Assembly: GCA_027627225.1 (NCBI GenBank)
Contig: CM051036.1
Location: 40,433,926-40,497,925, forward strand
DNA from: Congeria kusceri
Taxonomy: Eukaryota; Mollusca; Bivalvia; Myida; Dreissenidae
Reading direction: 5' to 3'
Length of the DNA: 64,000 nt
The notes below the pieces were generated by a model. The model was given only the letters and a program-made list of their open reading frames with translations. It did not search any database and had not been told where the DNA came from. A program made the translations under genes and the position numbers. How positions within the stretch are numbered: position 1 is the first letter of the stretch; every line of letters begins with the position of its first letter. This document shows, piece by piece, positions 24,401 to 34,964 of the stretch.

Positions 24401-27400
24401 TTTTCACAGAAATGCTCCTTGGGGGACTCGCTACCAAATTCCTTCAAATCATTTTGATTCGTTAAAAAACATGGCCGCCAGGGGCCGGGGCAGTTTTCCT
24501 TATTTGGTTTTACTGAAAACGTTTTAAAAAATCTTCTCGTCTGAGACCACTGGCTGGATTTGAAAATAATTTCACAGAAATGTTCCTTGGGTGACACTCT
24601 ACTGAAGTCCTTGAAATCATTTTGATTCGTGAAAAAAACATGGTCGCCATGTTTATATGGATATATTGAAAACTTTAAAAATCTTCTAATCTAAAACCAC
24701 TGACTGGATTTCAAACTAATTTCACATTAATATTCCTTTGGTGACCCTCTACCAAATTCCTTGTAAAGTGGATGCTATCAAAACAAAATATTTAATTAAC
24801 CAAAACAATTTAGGCCAACATTTTTTTATCTTTTGTTTTACGGGAGCGCCGACCCTAAATTTTGACAAAATCAAATAAAAATAAAAGTAACTTTTGTGAA
24901 TTGTATTTATAATTTTCCCGCCGACTTTGTATTTTATTCGTAGCACAAAAAAAAATCTATGCCGAGAGCTAAAATGTTTTGTACCATGTTCCAATAAAAA
25001 GTACTATTTCCATTTCTTTCCCGATGGAGACGAAACACTTTGAGTACGAATATAAATTAGGCAAAATGTACGGACTGGTTTATGTATAGAACACAGTTTA
25101 TAACACAATCCATTAATTTCCAATAACCAATCTGGCACAGTCTGCCAGGTGCGTGGTTTCATCTCAGAAAATCTTAATCAAATTTGTGAAAACAACGCGC
25201 TGTTTGTCAGCATTTACTGTCTTATTAAAGATGATTGCTAGCAAGCTGTCGTAGAATCAGCGGACACAACTAATTAAAGGATTATCTTGTTGATAAATGG
25301 AGTGTGAAATTTTGTGTCTGAAATATGTCAAATGGACTGGTTATCGGTATGTTTGTATTTCGGACAGTAAAGTAAAAGTGGATTGTTTTTGAGTTCAAGC
25401 TTCAAATATAATATCCTATTTTACCAGTTAGTTGTTTTTGATACATGTACATAATTGGTATATATTTTGTTCAGCCTTTTTATGTTAACCAGAGTGCAAC
25501 AATTCATTATAGTATACTATTTACAAATTTTAGTTCAATAATATTCATTGAAGCACTTGTAAATAGTATAACAGTGTATTATAAGTATACATGTTGACAT
25601 GAAAATTATATTTAAAGTTATTTAAGTTACTGCAATGAACAATAAACTAAAATGTTTAATACATTTAATATAGTGCACGTAATTTACATGTACACGTGCT
25701 TTTGTTAATGCCATAATATTAATATAAAGCACAGTAAAATATATATATATTAAAACAATAAAAACATTGAGTTAGGTTCCTCCAGTGGCCAGTGTTCCCC
25801 AAATTTCAGGCATTTCGTGCTAATTTTCCCTATAAAAAGCCAGGCCCTTTCCCCCAAATCGGCAGAAAAAATCTGAAAAATTATCAAAAACAAAAGAGAA
25901 TCCATTTCAATTCGCAAAATAGCATAGAACAACACAGTTTCTGACATCGTTACCGATTTATGTGAAAGAAATGTAATCATTTTGAGTGTCCGTGCCGAAG
26001 AAGCAGAGGTGTTCTCAGGCATACACTTTGACATTATGAAAAGCTTTGGGTAGGTTTGATGAAATAAATATTATTGATTAAAATGCCATACTTAAATTAT
26101 ATGCATTATTAAACTGTATAAATTGCTTAATGATTGCATCGGACCAGTTTGAAAATTTGTAATTGTTTAGGGTAAACTTTTAGGCCATGTCAATTTAAAG
26201 TATGAATAAAAGAAAACAGGTCGATGAAACTACCAAATTTCAGTATTAAGTTAGTGAGCTCCAGATGATCCAGTAGCTACAAAAAAAAAGAAAATTGACA
26301 AGGTACTGGGTTCAACAAAAGTGCCAGCTAATTAATGTTTAAATTAAAATAATAACAAGTGTACAAACTTAGAAATATGACAATACAATATGAAACAAAA
26401 GCAGTTGTCAAGTTAAAAATAATAAATGTTTGGATAAGTATGAATAATGATTGTTTAATTCTGCTCAAATACATAGTTAAAGAGTTTTCAACTAATTTAT
26501 TGTTACTAGTATGTCTTAAAAGTGCATGTTTTTGACCCTGACTGTAACAAATGTTTTGTTTTAAAAATGAATAAAATAAAAAAAAAAATCATTTTTTTTT
26601 TTTTTTTTTTTGTCGACTGGTGATAAAAAGAAATTTTATTTTTATTTATCCCCCCCGACTCAATTACAAAAAAAAAATTCCCGTAAAACAAAATAAAAAA
26701 AAAAGTTGGCCTTATTGAAAAAAATAAAACAACAAAATATCTGACAAACTTAATAAAATTGTTCTATGGTCTGGGCATTTTTAGGGTAGGTCAGGTAAAT
26801 GTTTATAAATGTAGCCTATAAGACCTCAGTTTAAATTGCTAAAGCTGTTGTTGATGTTGCTTATTTTTGAAGATGATTATACATATTAAAATGATGAAGG
26901 CTATGATGCTTATGATACTGTGATTTTGGTGTTTTTGATAATGATGATGATGATGACAATCATGATGATAATGATGATGATGTAGTAGTGATGAGGCATG
27001 AACATAAACAACAACCCAATATTAGAATTTTATTTGAATATTCAAATTAAATATTCCCAATACTTCTGGTAATTATGATAATCTCAAGAAAATTACATCA
27101 GGGAGGAACACAAAAACCAGAGCAACTGTTTTCTTGAATCTTCATTGACCTCCTATCCTATATACACGTTATGTCAGGAATTGTATAACTTTCTCCAACT
27201 GACCTATTTATCCTCATGTGGCCCAATGAACTTAGCCTGTGGTTAAGCAGCTTCCTAGACAATTCATTAAACTGCACTATCAATAACAATGATTTGCACA
27301 TGATTCTTCCAAGGCGAAATATAAACTGGGTTCTGTGTTACATTAATCAAGAGTTTGTTTTGAAAGTTATTTGTCCACTACTGGTTGCATGATCAGATGG

Positions 27401-30400
27401 GACACACTCCATCTATGTTAATTTGTATGTCTGTCTGTGCAATAAAATTTGGGTCCTGCAATAACTCAATAAATACAAAAGTTAGGTTCATGAAACTTTG
27501 TGTGGTTATAGAGGGCAATGCCATTATGGTAAGATATTGCATTTTAATTAATTGTTGTTTTTTGCATCAGGAAAAAGTGTTCAAAATTGCACATAAGCAG
27601 GTATTATGCTAAAACTTTAATTTGTTGGACTTCAGTGGATTAAAAAAAATAACAGAAAAAAGTCAAATTGCAGTAGTTATGACATCAAGTCTTGCAAATT
27701 TTGCATTATCATTTAATTACTTTACAGATGAAGTTATAACGAGTATCTACGATAGTCGTTTTTAACCAAATGAAAATGTGTGGTTATTAGATCGGGGTAT
27801 GTCATTGGGCATATGGGCTGACAGACTTGACAGCAGCACCAACTTTTTGTGTCTAAACAATAACTTGAGAACAAAAATTGCTATTGTAATAAAACTTTAT
27901 ACGTAGATGCCTCCCTTGAGGTTGCATCTGGGGTGGTTGTGGTCAAGGGCACCATTACTAAAAAAAAAAATGCTGTATGTTTAATAACTTGAGTACAAAC
28001 TGAGTTACAGTGTATGGGGTGTGACCATATAATCCAGGTCCAGCTAGCCCATTTCATCGTAAAAACTATATGGATAGGCTTGTTGACTTGTTTTAGGAGA
28101 TAGACTTGCATAGCATTGGGCACAAAGACTAGTATAGCTCGCAAACATTAACCTAATACTCATCACCTGTATTAGCACAAATTAGGCGCTCAAACACTCG
28201 TCACCTGTATTAGCACAAATTAGGCGCTCAAACTGTATTCTGTGTTTACACTCAGTTTAGTCCGTGCACGTGTTTCACAAGTTTAACGATACCGTGACAG
28301 TATTTTCTTTGGTACACTGCAAATCGTTATATCGCAATTCGCAGGGTCCATGGATTGATTGCGATATAGCCGCATCGCAATATAACTTTCCAGACCATTC
28401 ATGTACATATTCACTAGCCTCTTTTCGCGATTTGTTAAAAAACATGGCTGCCAGGGGGCGGGGCAGTTTTCCTTATATGGATATAGAAAAAGCTTGCTCA
28501 GAACATTTGTTCTCATGATATCTCGGCTGAGTTCGAAAATGGTTCCGGTCAGTTGAAATTATGGCCGCCAGGGAAGGGGGGGGGTTCAGTTTTCCTTATA
28601 TTGCTATAGGAAAAGCTTGTGAACACTCAGAAGTCACATTTTTTGCCCAATCAACGTGAAACTTGCTCAGAACCTTTGTTCTGATGATATCTCGGCCGAG
28701 TTCAAAATTGGTTCCGGTCCGGTGAAAAAACCTGGCCACGGGGGAGGGAGGGGGGGAGGGGCAATTTTCCTTATATGGCTATAGGAAAAGCTTGTGAACA
28801 CTCTAGAAGTCACATTTTTTGCCCAATCTTCATGAAACTTGGTCAGAACATTTGTCCCAATGACCCAATGATATCTCTGTATGAATCTGGGTCATGTGGG
28901 GTAAAAAACTAGGTCAATAGGTCAAATTGAAGAAAAAGCTCTCGAAGTCACATTTTTTGCCCAATCTTCATGAAACTTGGCCAGAACATTTGTCTTAATG
29001 ATATCTCGTCCGAGTTCGAATCTGGGTCATGTGGGGTGAAAAACTAGGTCACTAGGTCAAATAGAAGAAAAAGCTTCTTAACATTATAGAAGTCACATTT
29101 TTGCCCAATCTTCATGAAACTTGGTCAGAACGTATGTCCCAATGATATCTCGGTCGAGTTCGAATCTGGGTCATGTGGGGTGAAAAACTAGGTCACTAGG
29201 TCAAATTAAAGAAAAAGCTTTTTAACACTCGAAGTAACATTTTTTGCTCAATCTTCATGAAACTTGGTCAGAACATTTGTCCCAATGACCCAATGATATC
29301 TCTGTATGAATCTGGGTCATGTGGGGTAAAAAACTAGGTCAATAGGTCAAATTGAAGAAAAAGCTCTCGAGTCACATTTTTTGCCCAATCTTCATGAAAC
29401 TTGGCCAGAACATTTGTCTTAATGATATCTCGTCCGAGTTCGAATCTGGGTCATGTGGGGTGAAAAACTAGGTCACTAGGTCAAATAGAAGAAAAAGCTT
29501 CTTAACATTATAGAAGTCACATTTTTGCCCAATCTTCATGAAACTTGGTCAGAACGTATGTCCCAATGATATCTCGGTCGAGTTCGAATCTGGGTCATGT
29601 GGGGTGAAAAACTAGGTCACTAGGTCAAATTAAAGAAAAAGCTTTTTAACACTCGAAGTAACATTTTTTGCTCAATCGTCATGAAACTTGGTCAGAACAT
29701 TTGTCCCAATGATATCTCGGCCAAGTTTAAATCTGGGTCATGTGGGGTCAAAAACTAGGTCACTAGGTCAAATTAAAGAAAAAGCTTGTTAACACTCTCA
29801 GTCACATTTTTAGCCCAATCTTCATGAAACTTGGTCAGAACATTTGTCCCAATGATATTTCGGCCAAGTTTGAATCTGGGTCATGTGGGGTGAAAAACTA
29901 GGTCACTAGGTCAAATTGAAGAAAAAACTTGTTAACATTCTAGAAGTCACATTTTTGCCCAATCTTCATGAAACTTGGTCAGAACATATGTCCCAATGAT
30001 ATCTCGGTAGAGTTCGAATCTGGGTCATGTGGGTTCAAAAACTAGGTCACTAGGTCAAATTAAAGAAAAAGCTTGTTAACACTCTCGAAGTAACATTTTT
30101 TGCCCAATCTTCATGAAACTTGGTCAGAACATTTGTCCCAATGATATCTTGACCGAGTTCGAAACTGGGTCATGTGGGGTCAAAAACTAGGTCACTAGGT
30201 CAAATTGAAGAAAAAGCTTGTTTACACTCCAGAAATCACATTGTTTGCCCAATCTGAATGAAACTTGGTCAGAACATTTATCCCAATGATATCTCGGCCA
30301 AGTTCGAATCTGGGTCATGTGGGGTCAAAAACTAGGTCACTAGGTCAAATTGAAGAAAAAGCTTGTTAACACTCGAGAAGTCACATTTTGTGCCCAATCT

Positions 30401-32722
30401 TCATGAAACTTGGTCAGAACATTTGTCCCAATGATATCTCGGCCGAGTTTGAATCTGGGTCATGTGGGGTCAAAAACTAGGTCATTAGGTCAAATTGAAG
30501 AAAAAGCTTGTTAACACTCGAGAAGTCACATTTTTTGCCCTGTCTTCATGAAACTTGGTCAGAAAATTTGTCCCAATGATATCTCGACTGAATTTGAATA
30601 TGGGTCATGTGGGGTCAAAAACTAGGTCACTAGGTCAAATTGAAGAAAAAGCTTGTTAACACTCTAGAAGTCACATTTTTTGCCCAATCTTTATGAAACT
30701 TGGTCAGAGCATTTGTCCCAATGATATATCGGCCGAGTTCGAATCTGGGTCATGTGGGCTCAAAAACTAGGTCACTAGGTCAAATTGAAGAAAAAGCTTG
30801 TTAACACTTTAGAAGTCACATCTTTAGCCCAATTTTCATGAAACTTGGTTAGAACATCTGTCTTAATGGTATTTCGGCGGAGTTTGAATCTGGGTCATGT
30901 CGGGTCAAAAACTAGGTCACTAGGTCAAATGAAAGAAAAAGCTTGTTAACACTCTCAGTCACATTTTTAGCCCAATCTTCATGAAACTTGGTCAGAACAT
31001 TTGTCCCAATGATATTTCGGCCAAGTTTGAATCTGTCTCATGTGGGGTGAAAAACTAGGTCACTAGGTCAAATTGAAGAAAACACTTGTTAACATTCTAG
31101 AAGTCACATATTTGCCCAATCTTCATGAAACTTGGTCAGAACATATGTCCCAATGATATCTCGGTAGAGTTCGAATCTGGGTCATGTGGGTTCAAAAACT
31201 AGGTCAAATTAAAGAAAAAGCTTGTTAACACTCTCGAAGTAACATTTTTTGCCCAATCTTCATGAAACTTGGTCAGAACATTTGTCCCAATGATATCTTG
31301 ACCGAGTTCGAAACTGGGTCATGTGGGGTCAAAAACTAGGTCACTAGGTCAAATTGAAGAAAAAGCTTGTTTACACTCCAGAAATCACATTGTTTGCCCA
31401 ATCTGAATGAAACTTGGTCAGAACATTTATCCCAATGATATCTCGGCCAAGTTCGAATCTGGGTCATGTGGGGTCAAAAACTAGGTCACTAGGTCAAATT
31501 GAAGAAAAAGCTTGTTAACACTCGAGAAGTCACATTTTGTGCCCAATCTTCATGAAACTTGGTCAGAACATTTGTCCCAATGATATCTCGGCCGAGTTTG
31601 AATCTGGGTCATGTGGGGTCAAAAACTAGGTCATTAGGTCAAATTGAAGAAAAAGCTTGTTAACACTCGAGAAGTCACATTTTTTGCCCTGTCTTCATGA
31701 AACTTGGTCAGAAAATTTGTCCCAATGATATCTCGACTGAATTTGAATATGGGTCATGTGGGGTCAAAAACTAGGTCACTAGGTCAAATTGAAGAAAAAG
31801 CTTGTTAACACTCTAGAAGTCACATTTTTTGCCCAATCTTTATGAAACTTGGTCAGAGCATTTGTCCCAATGATATATCGGCCGAGTTCGAATCTGGGTC
31901 ATGTGGGCTCAAAAACTAGGTCACTAGGTCAAATTGAAGAAAAAGCTTGTTAACACTTTAGAAGTCACATCTTTAGCCCAATTTTCATGAAACTTATTTA
32001 GAACATCTGTCTTAATGGTATTTCGGCGGAGTTTGAATCTGGGTCATGTGGGGTTTAAAACTAGGTCAAATTGAAGAAAAAGATTGTTAACACTAGAAGT
32101 TACATTATTTGCCCAATCGTCATGAAACTTGGTCAGAACATTTGTCCCAATGGTATCTTGGCCGGGTTCGAATTTGGGTCATGTGGGGTCAAAAACTAGG
32201 TCACTAGGTCAAATTGAAGAAAGTTTCAATTTCAATATGTACTTCAAAATTTTGAATGTCTTAGTCACTGAAGTTTTTCAAACCATGATGATTAAGGCCG
32301 CATTTCCATCAGTCCGTATAAGTATATCCATATCCGTATAAAAATCTAACACATGGAAAATTGTTCGACTAATGAAACTCAGGTGAGCGACCCAGGGCCA
32401 TTTGGCCCTCGTTCTCTTTTTTTTGGCTTCTTTTGTTATAATTCGTGAATTCTTTAGACGAGATGCTTTAGTTATTCCAGTTGAGACGTTAAATGACATT
32501 TGTAAAAAATACTAACATCTGTGAACGAGTCCCTTTTATAGTAATGGATGTTGTATTTGGGTTACACGCCACCATATGTTTTCAGGTGTACCACCACAGG
32601 CAAGAGCATACACCGAGGACATTGAGCAAGGTCGCTTGCAGAGGATGGTGATGATGGGAATGAACCCTGTCTCGGGTTCAGCCTCGAAGTACGACTATGA
32701 AAAGAATGAATGGAAGAAATAG
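12249..32722 (+). CDS. COX4: Cytochrome c oxidase subunit 4 (four coding exons)
   Basis: Nuclear-encoded subunit of mitochondrial respiratory complex IV in the inner membrane, which helps assembly and regulation of electron transfer to oxygen. Coding exons are 12249-12429, 14948-15118, 16263-16394 and 32586-32722; joined they give 621 nt, 206 codons plus stop. All introns are GT-AG and phase 1 (2518, 1144 and 16191 bp). The N-terminus (MWSRIPAKTVGHINKRALSL) is basic and Ser-rich like a mitochondrial presequence. The matrix segment has LRQKEKGDWKSLSMEEK followed by LYRNSFRKTFAEM, close to the COX4 family. One membrane span lies at about residues 140-161. The C-terminus SASKYDYEKNEWKK is the family hallmark. 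The acceptor cttacag just before the ATG implies an untranslated exon upstream. Slightly longer than mammalian COX4 (about 169 residues), mainly at the N-terminus. Confidence 0.95.
12586..13952. mobile_element. hAT-like non-autonomous element in COX4 intron 1 (1367 bp)
   Basis: The left end AGGGCTTTCCTTTGAC matches the reverse complement of the right end, AGGGCTTTCCTTAGAC. CTGGTAT flanks both sides (12579-12585 and 13953-13959), which fits a hAT-type 8-bp duplication with the last base changed. The interior includes a very AT-rich stretch (13590-13830) with ATA and GAA-type runs, and near the right end repeated 'gactcttg' words. No transposase frame. Confidence 0.8.
13953..14947. other. COX4 intron 1, distal part
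   Basis: A patch at 14014-14170 ('ttccatatgtccg', 'ccatatccatatgtccgc') resembles 32295-32340 ('ttccatcagtccgtata'), so it is probably a dispersed repeat. Nothing else is recognisable. Confidence 0.4.
14948..15118 (+). CDS. COX4: COX4 coding exon 2
   Basis: Residues 61-117 plus one base, between ttgccag and the donor gtgagt. Contains the conserved KEKGDWKSLSMEEKK segment of the matrix domain. Confidence 0.95.
15119..16262. other. COX4 intron 2 with a short imperfect repeat
   Basis: At about 15340-15475 the phrase 'acctggcaatcaacaggtgca' occurs three times at roughly 55-60-bp spacing. Open frames in this intron are in the wrong phase for the gene and have no recognisable content. Confidence 0.5.
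16263..16394 (+). CDS. COX4: COX4 coding exon 3
   Basis: Residues 118-161 plus one base, between acceptor cttttgcag and donor gtaaga. Carries LYRNSFRKTFAEM and the single transmembrane helix. Confidence 0.95.
17008..17975 (+). mobile_element. Family Z element, copy 2
   Basis: Starts 'caaaacgctgacagcatag' like copy 1, and ends with 'actgactcgtagcctgcaaa' followed by a perfect 8-bp hairpin at 17950-17969 (CTGTTGGC, loop TTGC, GCCAACAG). Roughly 970 bp, no coding capacity. It lies in COX4 intron 3. Confidence 0.65.
18075..18483 (+). mobile_element. Family H element (R monomers), truncated
   Basis: Opens with a short form of the H hairpin head (AGCTCACC, GAGCACGTGAGCT at 18075-18095) and 'tttgtgatcgccttttgtc'. 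It continues as partial R monomers ('aagtcacattttttgccc', 'atgaaacttgct(c/a)agaac') and stops where another head begins at 18484. No tail is present. Confidence 0.65.
18484..18595 (+). mobile_element. Second H-type hairpin head, split by element X1
   Basis: The head AGCTCACCTGAGCAC, loop, GTGCTC, GGTGAGCT occupies 18484-18515 and is followed by 'attggtataggggacc'. The sequence is interrupted by element X1; satellite-like W monomers resume at 22691, so this head may belong to the element that continues there. Confidence 0.55.
19360..20324. mobile_element. hAT-like element nested inside H3
   Basis: The ends (c)GGGTTTCCCTGTC and, reversed from the right, CAGGGGTTTCACTGGC are imperfect inverted repeats, and both sub-ends carry 'gtggcga'/'gtcgcca' words. 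The uninterrupted paralogue at about 63820-63870 (minus) shows the empty target GTGAAAAC. Here it is present as gtgaaaac on the right (20324-20331) and as a degraded ctgaaac on the left (19354-19360), as expected for an 8-bp hAT duplication. It contains the zinc-finger fragment at 19849-20088. Confidence 0.7.
19849..20088 (+). pseudogene. TTF/BED-like zinc-finger fragment of a hAT-type transposase
   Basis: A 79-codon frame. Its second half reads KRKFNDSWKSKYPFISYD and then SMFCDYCVKS, the pattern (K-x-F-x-x-x-W, short spacer, FC-x-x-C) of the TTF-type finger found at the N-terminus of hAT transposases and ZNF862-like proteins. The His-containing half and all catalytic parts are missing, because a stop follows directly. 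It lies within the hAT-like element, so I read it as the remnant of the parental transposase rather than a host gene. Confidence 0.55.
20340..21150 (+). repeat. P monomer array (about 175-180 bp units)
   Basis: Four to five imperfect units with 'tcctctacaaag(a/t)ttgttcaaat', 'tgcccctggggtcaaaactgg' and 'acatggtttatatagacttg'. The same monomer, reversed, fills 60930-63850. Confidence 0.8.
21165..21985 (+). repeat. M monomer array (about 140 bp units)
   Basis: About six units with 'ttgggattgcatatggggtg', 'ggtcaaggtcactgttact' and 'gagatattttaatgaaactt'. The same monomer, reversed, occurs at 38480-39470 under a different element end. Confidence 0.8.
22691..23470 (+). repeat. W monomer array (about 120-170 bp units)
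   Basis: Four to five imperfect units with 'catccaatcttcaccaat(c)', 'acagtttgt(c/g)tatgaccat' and 'ccagagttattgcccctt'. Open frames across it are repetitive by-products: they occur on both strands and share phrases from unit to unit. Confidence 0.75.
23471..24126. other. COX4 intron 3, unique-looking stretch
   Basis: No feature is recognised between the W array and the next H head. Confidence 0.4.
24127..24765 (+). mobile_element. Family H element H4 (Q monomers), tail missing
   Basis: The head at 24127-24160 is a slightly decayed H hairpin (GCTCACCTGAGCATGAAGTG then CTCAAGGGTAAGC). The body carries Q monomers ('ccactggctggatttgaaaa', 'ttccttgggtgac', 'aacatggccgcca'). The perfect 14-bp palindrome gttgccatggcaac lies at about 24319. 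The sequence leaves the family near 24765 in mid-monomer. The reverse-oriented H6 at 50665-51775 has the same interior. Confidence 0.7.
24766..28430. other. COX4 intron 3, AT-rich stretch without genes
   Basis: Contains homopolymer A, T and C runs at about 26570-26705, a (GAT)n-like patch at 26938-26985, and a 37-38-bp direct duplication at about 28160-28232 ('cacctgtattagcacaaatt'). Minus-strand open frames such as 25750-26034 have no recognised protein content and no exon signals. Confidence 0.45.
28431..32413 (+). mobile_element. Family H element H5, long R array, head missing
   Basis: About 26 R monomers fill 28440-32225. The H tail follows at 32381-32413 ('aggtgagcgacc(c)agggcc', 'tggccctcgttct'). 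The hairpin head is absent at the left, where the array begins abruptly with 'aacatggctgccaggggg'. It lies just upstream of COX4 exon 4 and accounts for about a quarter of intron 3. Confidence 0.75.
28440..32225 (+). repeat. R monomer array (about 146 bp) with higher-order duplications
   Basis: The unit contains 'cccaatcttcatgaaacttg', 'gtcccaatgatatctcggcc' and 'aactaggtcactaggtcaaa'. Two larger tandem duplications are visible: a 425-bp block (28856-29280 repeated from 29281) and a block of about 1157 bp (29791-30947 repeated from 30948). The second copies carry few changes, so both are recent. Confidence 0.9.
32586..32722 (+). CDS. COX4: COX4 coding exon 4
   Basis: Residues 162-206 and stop TAG, following the acceptor atgttttcag. 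Encodes the intermembrane-space tail ending YDYEKNEWKK, the most conserved part of the family. Confidence 0.95.
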
Positions 32723-32767
32723 ACTGGTCACAGGACACAGGTTTAATGCAAGCCATAAGTTTTAAAC

Positions 32768-32773
32768 AATAAA
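32768..32773 (+). terminator. COX4: Poly(A) signal AATAAA for COX4
   Basis: AATAAA lies 46 bp after the stop codon. Further AATAAA hexamers follow within the next 140 bp, so alternative 3' ends are possible. Confidence 0.65.
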
Positions 32774-33321
32774 GTGCCCATGGTAAGGAATATTCTAATT
32801 TAACATTTGAAAAAAAAACAGGGACATGTTGAAATTGAATAAAAATCAATAAACTGTTTGTATTATAAAGTATGGGAGAAGTTTTTTTGTATCCCAGTGA
32901 TGAATAAATTATTTGAAAATGTTGCATGTTTTTCTTTTGCTTCAATTGTCATCCTGTGTATTAATTTACCCTACATTGAAGAAGTTAAACAAGCCACCTG
33001 AATTTGCTGTTTAAATGAAAAAATCTCACATAAATGCTTTGTATGAAAACTATAGACCAACAGATAGATATTTTGTATCACACCTGAAATACCAATTACA
33101 CTTTAAACTTAAATTGCTTGTGAAAATGTTTGTGGAAAACTTATTCATTCATATGTGTGTCCAAGTTTGACATTTAAATATTCACATTAGTTTAATTCAA
33201 TAGTTGATAAATAGAATGACGACCAATTTATTGACCTGAATAAAATTACTGAGATATTTGTAAAAACATGTTACTAAAGCCTGGTTATCTGGCTGTGTAC
33301 ACCAATCAGGAACATAACATT
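32774..33321. other. COX4 3' flank
   Basis: AT-rich sequence with extra poly(A)-type hexamers; nothing else seen. Confidence 0.4.
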
Positions 33322-33573
33322 GACCAGTCTTATATTGCTCAAGGCATTCTGGGAATTGACCAGTCTTATATTGCTCAAGGCATTCTGGGAATTGACCAGT
33401 CTTATATTGCTCAAGGCATTCTGGGAATTGACCAGTCATATTTTGCTCAAGGCATTCTGGGAATTGACCAGTCTTATATTGCTCAAGGCATTCTGGGAAT
33501 TGACCAGTCGTATATTGCTCAAGGCATTCTGGGAATTGACCAGTCGTATATTGCTCAAGGCATTCTGGGAATT
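33322..33573. repeat. 36-bp minisatellite, 7 near-identical units
   Basis: The unit begins 'gaccagtcttatattgctca' and ends 'aggcattctgggaatt'. Seven copies start every 36 bp at 33322, 33358, 33394, 33430, 33466, 33502 and 33538, differing at only one to three bases. Because 36 is divisible by three, frames stay open (for example a 12-residue repeat GIDQSYIAQGIL), but the frames do not extend usefully beyond the array. Confidence 0.95.
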
Positions 33574-34059
33574 TTTAACTTGTTTCCTGCATCATGTGAT
33601 AGCAGCAGATATGAAAACTGTGAATGCCAAATAATTGATGGTTGAGCATGAAACTATTGTATCTGATTTAGAAATGTTAAGCTGATACAACAGTTTCATA
33701 TTCAGCCCTCGCAATGTCAAAAAAGAAAGTTTAAATTGCATCACATAATAATAAATTTATATATTCCTTAAATACATTTCTTGTTTGCTTGAATAATTTT
33801 GTTAATTGTTTACTTACTGATTTTTAGAACTTTTTTTTAAATCTGCATAAAGCTGTGTCTATAAAACGATGGCAATGGCAGTTCATAGATTGGTGTATCA
33901 ACACCACACCATAGAAAAATGAGCGTGTATAATATATCAGTTATTGGGATTTGCATTAAAAAAGTAACCTTAATTAGAAGTCAAGTAAGAGAAAAATGAT
34001 CATAAAATCTCGGAATCCGAAGATGCTTTGATAAATTAATATAATATCCTTCATAATGT
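33574..34059. other. Intergenic, no feature seen
   Basis: AT-rich sequence between the COX4 and C20orf96 3' ends. Confidence 0.4.
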
Positions 34060-34360
34060 TGTATCATTAAATACATACATAACAGTATTTCCGTCATATA
34101 ACGGCAGTCAGTTATCCTACAGTACTCACACTTCCTGGGCAAGCTTCGCTGATCTAAGCAGTTAACCAGTACCAGCATATACTTGCCAGTACGCCAGTAA
34201 CTGATAACTGCCATACTTGAATCAGAGGTAGCGGGAGTATGGCCGAAGGAACTATTTTATGACCAAACCCCACGTAAGTTATGTGGCCGGGCTGGGACTC
34301 GAACTCATGAACCCAGGATTGAGGGTCTAGCGCTCTACCAACTGAGCTAGCCGGGCCCGG
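34060..34360 (-). mobile_element. tRNA-Lys-like SINE
   Basis: On the minus strand the head (about 34360-34285) reads GCCCGGCTAGCTCAGTTGG, TAGAGCG, and has a box B GAGTTCGAGTCCC, close to a tRNA-Lys. The anticodon stem and T stem do not pair properly and position 33 is C, so it is not a working tRNA. Downstream lies a body with 'ggttaactgcttagatcagc' and 'gaagcttgcccaggaagtg', typical of a conserved SINE core, then a degenerate AT-rich tail. Transcription would be by RNA polymerase III. Confidence 0.75.
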
Positions 34361-34604
34361 CAAGATCATAACCAACTCTTGACATAATTTGTGCTTTGTT
34401 TATTCATTGTAACAATTGTAATAAAATTTTGTGTCACATAAAAATACATGTACATAATATTTCACACTGATGATTAAGTACTTCATGCACAGAAATACAT
34501 ATCACAATGAAAAAAAATACACATGTATATCAACAGTTATTTTTTGCAGTGGTAAAATGCACAGTTAAAAGTATAGAACACTAATTTTAACACTACATAA
34601 GTTA

Positions 34605-34964
34605 ACGAGAGCTGTCAGACAGCACACTTGACTTCAAAGTATTTCAGTTGGTGTATTATTTTGAAAATGGAAGGGGCATAAATCCGTCAACATACAAAGC
34701 TGAGTTATGGCATTTATTTCATTGGATGCTGAAGGTGATAATGTTTTTCATGTGAAAGTGTCAAAATACAAAACAGAGTTATGGGGAAGGCTGTATCTGA
34801 TGCTGGAGTTTATATAAGATATATTCCAAGCTTTGAGTGAATAATAATATGTAGTTGTGAAGTAACAAGACTTTTAAATATAAACTTTAACCAATTTAGA
34901 CATTGACACCGACGCCAGGGCGAGTAGAAAAGCTCACCTATTCTTTGAATAGTTAAGCTAAAAA
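34605..34964 (-). mobile_element. Family X element X2, short complete copy
   Basis: On plus it runs from 'gagagctgtcaga' to the hairpin end 'agctcacctattctttgaat', 'agttaagctaaaaa'. It has both X termini but only about two monomers. It sits between the convergent COX4 and C20orf96 genes. Confidence 0.7.

Noticed and set aside
25750..26034. A 94-codon minus-strand gene in COX4 intron 3
   Set aside because: No motif, no neighbouring exon or poly(A) support, and the composition is that of the AT-rich flank; probably repeat-derived.
28440..32225. A CRISPR-like array (regular repeats of similar length)
   Set aside because: Units of about 146 bp diverge along their full length with no constant repeat/unique spacer pattern, and the genome is eukaryotic. 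It is a satellite-type array.
33268..33645. A secreted or structural protein of 12-residue repeats
   Set aside because: The frame is open only because a 36-bp minisatellite is divisible by three; a second plus frame and a minus frame are also open.
34285..34360. A tRNA-Lys gene on the minus strand
   Set aside because: Boxes A and B are good, but the anticodon stem and T stem do not pair and position 33 is C; a SINE body follows. It is a tRNA-derived SINE head.
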